Made by a program: the position numbers and the translations under genes. DNA of 49,369 nt from Gammaproteobacteria bacterium (GTDB lineage Bacteria; Pseudomonadota; Gammaproteobacteria; Pseudomonadales; Azotimanducaceae): the NCBI GenBank assembly GCA_007694905.1, contig REEU01000121.1, positions 1 through 49,369 of the forward strand. Direction: 5' to 3'. Positions 41,158-47,549 of this stretch are shown piece after piece. The notes beneath the pieces are model-generated. The model did not search any database. It saw nothing but the letters and a program-made list of their open reading frames with translations, and was not told where the DNA came from. Position 1 is the first letter of the stretch. Each line of letters begins with the position of its first letter.

Positions 41158-41231
41158 GCACTCAAGCCTCACTCGTTTCCACACCCCCAAGCCTGACCCA
41201 CTTTCCCCCCCACGAAAACCCGGTTCTCACA

Positions 41232-41374
41232 TCCCACCGCGCCTCGCGCGATGCTTGTGTTTCGGCAGTGGGAGCCCGCGTCGGCCGCAGGCCGGCGTCG
41301 CGATCGCCGACTGATCCAGATTCAAGCGTCCTGCCCAAAAGCCTCGGCCCGTCCGCGCTGCGCGCGCCCTGGGC
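41232..41374. repeat. 143-bp direct repeat, copy 1, containing a GTGGGAGC element
   Basis: Identical to 41504-41646 except at one base (41278 G versus 41550 A). It contains a type A element beginning GTGGGAGC at 41268, with the palindrome GGCCGCAGGCCGGC. The repeat unit is 272 bp with 129 bp between copies. The low divergence implies a recent tandem duplication. Confidence 0.9.
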
Positions 41375-41406
41375 TCTGCCACAGCGCCTCGCCTGAGCGA
41401 AGGCTT

Positions 41407-41509
41407 GTGGGAGACTGCAGGCGCCGCAGGCGACGCAGCGATCGAGGACTGATCCGGAACCTGGCGCGACGCCTATCGCCACGCCCGCTGCGCGGACGTG
41501 CGCTCCCAC
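41407..41509. repeat. REP/BIME element, type A, with inverted ends
   Basis: Starts GTGGGAG (41407) and ends GCTCCCAC (41502-41509), so its ends are complementary and about 103 bases apart. Internal pieces GACTGATCC and GCGCGACGC are shared with the other copies. It lies between the two copies of the 143-bp repeat and slightly overlaps the second. Confidence 0.8.
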
Positions 41510-41646
41510 CGCGCCTCGCGCGATGCTTGTGTTTCGGCAGTGGGAGCCCACGTCGGCCGCAGGCCGGCGTCGCGATCGCCGACTGATCCAGATTCAAGCG
41601 TCCTGCCCAAAAGCCTCGGCCCGTCCGCGCTGCGCGCGCCCTGGGC
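41504..41646. repeat. 143-bp direct repeat, copy 2
   Basis: Second copy of 41232-41374 with one substitution. Its GTGGGAGC element begins at 41540. It ends about 70 bases before the ridA start codon. Confidence 0.9.
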
Positions 41647-41715
41647 GCTACCACAGTCGACAGCACGTCGAAGCCATGCGATAGGATTCGTTTTCGATCA
41701 GAGTGAGGAATCACC

Positions 41716-42189
41716 TTGAGCCGCATCAAACGCCGTCTCGAAGAACTCGGCATCGTCCTGCCACCCCCCATGGACACCAGCAAGCTGCCGTTCGAACTCA
41801 CCCGCATCGAGGGCAACCGCGTCCTGCTCTCTGGCCACGTCCCCTTCGACACGGACGGACGCCTGCTGCAGCCCCTCGGCAAAGTCGGCGCCGACGTCAC
41901 CCCTGAACAGGGTGCCCTGGCTGCCAGACATGTCGCGCTCGGACTCATGGCAAGCCTCGAGCAGGCCCTCGGCGATCTCGATCGGGTGCGCGGCTGGCTG
42001 CGCCTGTTCGGCATGGTCAACGTCGCCCCGGACTTCGTCACGACCACCCCGGTGATCAATGGCGCCTCCGAAGTGATCCTCGAGGTCTTTGGAACCGAGA
42101 TCGGCAGCCACACGCGTTCCGCCATCGGCGTCGCCGCCTTGCCCTTCGGCGTACCCGTGGAAATCGAAGCCGAGGTGGTCATCAGCTGA
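41716..42189 (+). CDS. RidA/YjgF-family protein
   Basis: 157 aa from a TTG start with GTGAGGA 6 bases upstream, which decides the start. RidA family fold with the conserved HTRSAIGVAALPFGVPVEIEA block, which holds the Arg that in RidA proteins binds the substrate carboxylate. The N-terminal LLSGHVPFDTDGRLL segment is also typical. Members hydrolyse reactive enamines/imines made by PLP enzymes; subgroups without activity exist. It is longer than RidA proper (about 130 aa), so it belongs to a YjgF subgroup. A MATE transporter gene follows 10 bases later. Confidence 0.9.
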   Translation: MSRIKRRLEELGIVLPPPMDTSKLPFELTRIEGNRVLLSGHVPFDTDGRLLQPLGKVGADVTPEQGALAARHVALGLMASLEQALGDLDRVRGWLRLFGMVNVAPDFVTTTPVINGASEVILEVFGTEIGSHTRSAIGVAALPFGVPVEIEAEVVIS

Positions 42190-42199
42190 GCGTCATCCG

Positions 42200-43528
42200 G
42201 TGACTGCACCGGCCCGAACCCTGACCCGGCGTGAACTCCTCGTTCTCGCCTGGCCGGTCATCCTGGCCAACGCGGCAGTCCCGCTGCTCGGCCTCGCCGA
42301 CACCGCGGTGATCGGCAACTTCGGCAGCCTCGAAGATCTCGGCGCTATCGCCTTCGGTGCGGTGATCTTCAGCTTCGTCTACTGGACCTTCGGCTTTCTG
42401 CGCATGAGCACCACGGGCTTCGTCGCCCAGGCAGCCGGCGCCCGCGACGAACCCGAAGTGCGAGCAACACTCTGGCGCGCCCTGCTGCTCGGCGCTGCGC
42501 TCGGCGTCGGCCTGCTCCTGCTGCAGTGGCCCATCGGCCAGACCGCGCTGTGGCTGCTCGATGGCAGCCCCGACGTGGAAGCCGTCACCGCAAATTACTT
42601 CCGCATTCGCATCTGGGGTGCGCCGGCCGCGCTGGCGCTGTTCGCGTTGATGGGTGCACTGATCGGCCTCCGCCGCACCCGCCTGCTGCTGTTCGCCCAG
42701 GTCTTTCTCAACGGACTCAACATCATCCTCGACGTTTACTTCGCAGGCGTACTCGGCTGGGGCGCCGAGGGCGTCGCGTTGGGCACAGCGCTGGCGGAGT
42801 GGATCACGCTGGTCGTCGTGGGCGTCATTGTTCTGCGCCTGCTGCGCGCGCGGCATGCGGACGACGAAGCGCTATTCCCGCTGGCCCGCATCATGGACCG
42901 CGTCCGCCTGCGCGGCCTCCTCTCCGCCAACGTCGACATCATGCTGCGCACCCTGCTGCTGGTGTTCAGCTTCGCCTGGTTCATTCGACAAAGCGCCGTG
43001 TTCGGTGACGACATCCTCGCGGCCAATCACATCCTGCTGCAGTTCATTTCCTTTGCTGCATTCTTCCTCGACGGCTACGCCTTCGTGGTAGAGGCGCTGG
43101 TGGGCGAAGCCGTGGGCGCCCGCGATCAGTCAGCTTTCGACATCGCCGTCCGCCGCTCGACGGAATTGGCAGGCGCCACCTCCATCCTGCTCGCGCTGGG
43201 CATCGCACTCCTAGGTGAAGTGACCATCGCAGCCCTGACCGTACATGAACCCGTGCGCATGGCCGCGGCGGATATGCTGCCCTGGGCTGCGCTCTACGTG
43301 CTGGTCTCGTTCGCAGCCTTCCAGCTCGACGGCATCTTCATCGGCGCCACCCGCACGCGCGCCATGCGCAACGCGTCGGCGTTCTCCGTACTCGTCTTCC
43401 TGCCATTGGCGTGGTGGCTCATGACTTTGCTCGGCAGCCACGGGCTGTGGCTCGCGTTCATCGCCTATGTCTGCGCCCGCGCGCTGGGGCTTGGGTTCTA
43501 CTATCCAGAGTTGCGCCGAAGTATTTGA
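42200..43528 (+). CDS. MATE-family efflux transporter (DinF-like)
   Basis: 442 aa from a GTG at 42200; longer readings from 42089 overlap ridA and look false. Twelve hydrophobic helices. The N-terminal AWPVILANAAVPLLGLADTAVIG and FGFLRMSTTGFVAQAAGA segments match the first and second helices of the DinF subgroup of MATE antiporters. Helices in the second half repeat the pattern (DGYAFVVEALVGEAVGA). These export drugs or metabolites using Na+ or H+ gradients. It probably shares transcription with ridA. Confidence 0.93.
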   Translation: MTAPARTLTRRELLVLAWPVILANAAVPLLGLADTAVIGNFGSLEDLGAIAFGAVIFSFVYWTFGFLRMSTTGFVAQAAGARDEPEVRATLWRALLLGAALGVGLLLLQWPIGQTALWLLDGSPDVEAVTANYFRIRIWGAPAALALFALMGALIGLRRTRLLLFAQVFLNGLNIILDVYFAGVLGWGAEGVALGTALAEWITLVVVGVIVLRLLRARHADDEALFPLARIMDRVRLRGLLSANVDIMLRTLLLVFSFAWFIRQSAVFGDDILAANHILLQFISFAAFFLDGYAFVVEALVGEAVGARDQSAFDIAVRRSTELAGATSILLALGIALLGEVTIAALTVHEPVRMAAADMLPWAALYVLVSFAAFQLDGIFIGATRTRAMRNASAFSVLVFLPLAWWLMTLLGSHGLWLAFIAYVCARALGLGFYYPELRRSI

Positions 43529-43687
43529 ATCAAGATCTATTCACTCGGCGCGTGTGCTGACGAACAGAACGGCAAGGCCGAAGGACTAGCGTTGGGTTGC
43601 CAATGTCCGGCACTCTGGGTACACCATTTGATTATGCTTAGGAAGTCATGTTCTCGACGCTGACGCTTCGAGATCGGAGGGGTCATC

Positions 43688-44171
43688 ATGCGCTTCATCG
43701 AGATCCCCTTCTGGTTTTGTCCATCGCTCGGTTCTGCCTGCTTTATCGTGGCCAGAATCTGGCGAATTTCCAAGCTGCCTACCATCATGTCGAGTCCGCG
43801 TTCGGGATGGCTGATCATGAGGTCTATCGAGCTTCCCTCGGGTTCGCGCACCCGAGCCCGATTCTCAACGGTGCCGTTCTGGCCGTCATCATCGGTCTGA
43901 AATTCTCGGCTGGCGCCGTTGCGCTGTGGGGTGCGTGAGCTCTGCGGCGAGAACCTCACGCCAGTGCCGAGGTGTTCAACGACTCGAAGAACTGGGCCAT
44001 GATTGGCAGGGAGCTGGAATGTTGGTTTGTTTCGGATTGTTCAACGGCATCGGCGGAGCATATCTCCAGATGTGGCAGGCGGAACCTAGTGCAGCTTTGC
44101 TCAGAGGTACATTCGAACTTGCGACATCATTCGGTGTCGTCATGCTCATCGTGAACATGCGCAATGAATGA
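43688..44171 (+). pseudogene. Broken DUF2165 membrane protein gene
   Basis: Three reading-frame pieces together spell a DUF2165 small integral membrane protein. (1) MRFIEI from 43688. (2) After a frameshift near 43708, a piece in another frame holding GQNLANFQAAYHHVESAF, MADHEVYRASLG and AVALWGA. It is broken by TGA at 43936-43938 where a Trp codon is expected, and continues in the same frame with SAEVFNDSKNWAMIG. (3) After a second frameshift near 44004-44012, FGLFNGIGGAYLQMWQAEP through to 44171. At least two frameshifts and one nonsense change make a functional product unlikely. Sequencing error would need three separate mistakes. Confidence 0.8.
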
Positions 44172-44228
44172 CAGCGATGTGGAGACCATGCCTGGGCTTT
44201 GGCCGGCGGCCTCCGTTTTAGGCTGGGC

Positions 44229-44252
44229 GGCGCGTGCACGCGCTCGCCTACA
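44229..44252. repeat. REP module, type B, single copy at a coding start
   Basis: Matches the 34520-34543 module with one change (GCGTGCAC for GCGTACAC). It lies within the longest possible reading frame of the DUF2341 gene, just before the ATG at 44257. Confidence 0.75.
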
Positions 44253-44256
44253 GCAA

Positions 44257-45918
44257 ATGGGCGCGGGTGACCGAGACGGCGGGTCGGGGAGCGGCCGGTC
44301 GCGTGAGCAGTCCCGACCTGGGCTGCTGCGCGTCCTCGTGGTGTTTCTGTTCACCTGGCCGCTGCTAGGGCAGGCGCAGTGGTTCGATTCGGACTGGGCG
44401 TTCCGGAAGTCCGTGGCGTTGCAGGCGAGTCAGGTGGAGTCGGATCTGAACGACTTTCCGGTGCTGATCAGCGTCGTCGATCCTGATCTGGCTGCGAATG
44501 CTCAGACCGAAGGGCAGGACATCGTGTTCGCGTTGCCCGATGGCAGGCAACTGGATCACGAGATCGAACGCTTTGTCGCAGCCACGGGTGAACTGATCGC
44601 ATGGGTCCGGATGCCGTTCGTCTCGGAGACTGACGATACGGACCTGTTCATGTACTACGGCAACCCGGCCGCGGCGGATCAACAGAATGCGCAGCAGGTC
44701 TGGAATGCGGGCTACCGCATGGTCCACCATCTGCAGGAAGTGGGCGGCAACAATACGGATCTGTTCGACGCCACCGCGAATGCCACGGACGGGACCGTTG
44801 CTGGAACCGTGGGGAATCACCCGACGTTCGTCGAGGACGGCGTCATCGACGGTGCGCGCGAGCATCCGGGCTCACCCTCTCCAGGCAACGCCCCCCGACC
44901 GGAGCTCAGATTTCCCCACAATGCGGCCTTGAACATCACTGGGCCGATCACGGCGGAGGCCTGGGCCTTCATCGAGCCCGATCAACCAATCCCAAACCAC
45001 AATCCGGTGCTCTGGAAGGGCAGGCAGATCGGTTGGGGTGCGAATTATCTGTTCCGGATTGCCGTGAAGACGGATACAGGCACCATGACTTGGGGGGTGA
45101 CCTGCGGGGGTACAGAGGGCTGGTTCGAAGCCGGCGTTCCGGTATTCGGGCAGTGGGCGCACTACGCGCTGACTTTCGATGGGACCCGGAGCCGTGCCTA
45201 CATTAATGGCATCGAGCAGCCGCCGGTGGCCAATGCGGGTGGCGCTGCGGCCTGTTCCGGTCAGAGTCTGAACACATTTCCGGACGAACCGGTTCGTTCC
45301 GGCTACACGCCGAATCGGGAATTCATCGGCCAGGAAGCTTTCCTGCGAGGCCGTACGGACGAACTGCGGATCTCGGCGACCAATCGGTCCGCTGCCTGGC
45401 TGCGGACACAGTTCAACAACCAGAGTTCGCCGCCCACGTTCCACCTTTTCGGCGCCGAGCAGACCTTGATGCCTCCGAGTATGGTGATCTCGAAGGTCTC
45501 GATGGTGCTGTCCGATCCGGTAAACGGTACGAACAACCCCAAGCGCATCCCCGGTGCCGTGTTGCGTTACGACATCCTGGTGGCGAATGAGGGCATGGGC
45601 GTTCCGGATGCAGGCAGCATCGTGATCACCGATGCCTTGCCCGACGGACTCAGCCTCGTGCTGCCGGCGGATGAAGATGCGGTGACGCTTGTCGAGGGTA
45701 CACCGCCGAGCAACCTCACGCTCGACTTCGACACTGACGTGGCGTTCTCCAATCAGCCGAACGGTGCGCCGCCTTTCGACTATGATCCGGTTGACGACGG
45801 CAGTGGTGTCGACCCCGCCGTGACTGCGATCCAGGTTACGCCGTCCGGCCAGATGGCCGGGGATGCGGGGTCGGGCAGCCCCTCGTTCCGGCTGCGCTTC
45901 CGGGTGCGCGTGGACTGA
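44257..45918 (+). CDS. Secreted DUF2341 / LamG-type protein
   Basis: 553 aa from the ATG at 44257; the frame is open to 44164, but the extra residues come from a REP module and the pseudogene tail. Hydrophobic signal about 22-40. Then DUF2341 (about 42-140) with SDWAFRKSVAL, FPVLISVVDPDL and MYYGNPAA. A concanavalin/LamG-like domain (about 205-370) follows with ITAEAWAFIE, HYALTFDGTRSRAYING and TDELRIS. The C-terminal part (about 400-553) resembles a DUF11-type beta-sandwich repeat. Such architecture belongs to large surface or secreted adhesin-like proteins; no catalytic motif is seen. No sorting signal was recognised at the C-terminus. Confidence 0.85.
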   Translation: MGAGDRDGGSGSGRSREQSRPGLLRVLVVFLFTWPLLGQAQWFDSDWAFRKSVALQASQVESDLNDFPVLISVVDPDLAANAQTEGQDIVFALPDGRQLDHEIERFVAATGELIAWVRMPFVSETDDTDLFMYYGNPAAADQQNAQQVWNAGYRMVHHLQEVGGNNTDLFDATANATDGTVAGTVGNHPTFVEDGVIDGAREHPGSPSPGNAPRPELRFPHNAALNITGPITAEAWAFIEPDQPIPNHNPVLWKGRQIGWGANYLFRIAVKTDTGTMTWGVTCGGTEGWFEAGVPVFGQWAHYALTFDGTRSRAYINGIEQPPVANAGGAAACSGQSLNTFPDEPVRSGYTPNREFIGQEAFLRGRTDELRISATNRSAAWLRTQFNNQSSPPTFHLFGAEQTLMPPSMVISKVSMVLSDPVNGTNNPKRIPGAVLRYDILVANEGMGVPDAGSIVITDALPDGLSLVLPADEDAVTLVEGTPPSNLTLDFDTDVAFSNQPNGAPPFDYDPVDDGSGVDPAVTAIQVTPSGQMAGDAGSGSPSFRLRFRVRVD

Positions 45919-45934
45919 ACGCCATCATGGCGCC

Positions 45935-46522
45935 TCAGGCGTGCTTGCCCGGCGCCCAGCCGTGACTGGTCAAATGGCTGGCGGCGAATGCGGCAGGTGC
46001 CTCCTCCAGCGTGGTCGCCAGGGTGCCATTCCAGCGGTTGAGAAACCCGAACAGCGCAATGACGGCCACGACCTCGACGCATTCGCGCTCGCTGTAGTGC
46101 TCCCGCAGGCTCTCGATGTGCTTGGGTTCGACGGCATTCGGGACCATGCCGGCGTGGGCCGCGACCCGCAGCGCCGCACGCTCTGCCTCTGAGAACAGAT
46201 CGCTGGTCTCGTACTCGAAAGCGGCTTCGATGCGCGCAGCCTCCACACCCCGGTGTTCCGCGCCGTGGGAGGTATGCGCCTGGCAGTAGCGGCAGCCGGC
46301 GGCGCCGCTGACGACCAGCGCAATGAGTTGCTTCAGCCCGGGATCGAGTGTGCCGCCGGACAGTACGGTTCCTCCGAGTCCGGCGAAGCTCTGCAGCAAC
46401 TCCGGCCAGTGGGCCATGGTCAGCATGCTGTTGGGCACGAAGCCCATCGCCTGCTCGACCATGCCGAGAAGGGGTTCGAGCTCTGCGACCTGCTCGCGAT
46501 CCTGGGGCGGGATGAGGGTCAT
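45935..46522 (-). CDS. AhpD-like (carboxymuconolactone decarboxylase family) protein 2
   Basis: 195 aa from the ATG at 46522. Redox motif CRYCQAH at Cys77, Cys80 and His83, the same positions as in the copy at 19032-19634. Both also share the ALFGFLNRWN block and a C-terminal HGWxPGKH-like ending, so they are clear paralogues with the same domain plan. Peroxidase-type activity is inferred from the motif. It stands alone, convergent with the DUF2341 gene and followed upstream by a REP element. Confidence 0.88.
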   Translation of the reverse strand: MTLIPPQDREQVAELEPLLGMVEQAMGFVPNSMLTMAHWPELLQSFAGLGGTVLSGGTLDPGLKQLIALVVSGAAGCRYCQAHTSHGAEHRGVEAARIEAAFEYETSDLFSEAERAALRVAAHAGMVPNAVEPKHIESLREHYSERECVEVVAVIALFGFLNRWNGTLATTLEEAPAAFAASHLTSHGWAPGKHA

Positions 46523-46583
46523 CGGCGATCTCTCATGGAACAAAACGTAAAGTATTGATATTGGGCGGTGTTTGCTAGTGCCA

Positions 46584-46688
46584 GTGGGAGCGAACGTCGG
46601 TCGCAGACCGGCGTTGCGGTCGCGGACTGACGCCGGGTTCAGGCGCGACGCAGATCGCGACGCCCGCTTCGCGAACGTCGGCTCCCAC
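46584..46688. repeat. REP/BIME element, type A, copy near GST gene
   Basis: GTGGGAGCGAACGTCGGTCG at 46584 and CGAACGTCGGCTCCCAC ending at 46688 are inverted complements, with CGCGACGC-type internal segments shared with the copies at 41407 and 35937. Length 105 bases. Confidence 0.8.
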
Positions 46689-46758
46689 TGAGGCCTTCTT
46701 TACGTGGCCGTTTTTCCCTCCGCGACCGCAGTCGCGCCGTGGGCGTCCATGGCACGCT

Positions 46759-47454
46759 TCAGCTCAAGTCGAACTTCTCCGGCAAAGCTCGCGCCAGCAT
46801 CTTCGCGCAGGTGGCGAGGTTGGTGGCCATGCTGGGGCGCTCGCTGATCCGCTTGTAGAGCGCAGCCACAGCGGGCCAGCGCTTCGGGTCCGGCATGCCG
46901 GCCACGACGTCGATCTGCGACAGGACGCAGACCACCGCCACGTCGCCGATGGTGGGCCCGTCACCGTGGAGATAGTCACGTCCGTCCAGCGATTGCTCCA
47001 GGTAGTCGAGCTTTGGCGGCAGCTTCTCGTTGAAGGTGGCGCGCGCCGTGTCCACGTCGGAGTCCTTGCCCTGGAACCGCGGAAACATGAGCGGCCGAAA
47101 GATGCCGGCGCCGGTCAGCCCCGCCAGCTCGGCGTCGGCGTACTCCTCGAACCACAGCGCGCGTCCGAGGGTATAGGCGTCGTCGGGATAGAACGCGGGC
47201 TCGGGCGCCTTGCGTTCGAGGAACGCGCAGATAGCAGATGAGTCCGGGATTGTCCCGGCCACCCCTTCAGCGCCGATGCTACGATCCCGCAGCACCGGGA
47301 TGCGTCGTGCCGGACTGATTTCGGCAAACCAGTCCGGCATGCCGATCACGTTGACGTTCTCGGATTCGAACTCGAGCCCCTTTTCGCGCAGCAGGACTTC
47401 GACCTTGCGTACGAAGGGAGACAGCGGCGAGCCGTAGACGACGAGATCGGACAT
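46759..47454 (-). CDS. Glutathione S-transferase family protein
   Basis: 231 aa from the ATG at 47454. Thioredoxin-like N-terminal domain (about 1-85) with the YGSPLSPFVRKVEVLLREKGL glutathione-binding loop, a cis-Pro region (RRIPVLRD) and PDSSAICAFLE, where the SNAIL/TRAIL-like motif sits. The C-terminal all-helical domain (about 90-210) includes DGPTIGDVAVV, the usual N-capping box. It would conjugate glutathione to electrophiles or act as a peroxidase; the substrate is unknown. No neighbouring cotranscribed gene. Confidence 0.92.
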   Translation of the reverse strand: MSDLVVYGSPLSPFVRKVEVLLREKGLEFESENVNVIGMPDWFAEISPARRIPVLRDRSIGAEGVAGTIPDSSAICAFLERKAPEPAFYPDDAYTLGRALWFEEYADAELAGLTGAGIFRPLMFPRFQGKDSDVDTARATFNEKLPPKLDYLEQSLDGRDYLHGDGPTIGDVAVVCVLSQIDVVAGMPDPKRWPAVAALYKRISERPSMATNLATCAKMLARALPEKFDLS

Positions 47455-47549
47455 GGTTGTGCTCCTGAGTGACAAGGCGGAATCGAGATGGCGAGATGTT
47501 GCAGTAGATTAGCGCCGCGACCAATGCCGCCGTGATACGCGGCCTAAGG

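Larger units (their letters stand above)
41158..41715. other. REP-rich intergenic region between xthA and ridA
   Basis: 558 bases with no gene between divergent xthA and ridA. About three quarters is occupied by type A REP elements, including a 143-bp near-exact duplication. The last 30 bases before ridA contain its ribosome site. The promoters of both divergent genes must lie in or beside these repeats. Confidence 0.8.

Noticed and set aside
41232-41646. CRISPR-like array
   Set aside because: Only two long copies with a single large spacer and palindromic GTGGGAGC ends; this is a REP/BIME duplication and no cas genes are present.
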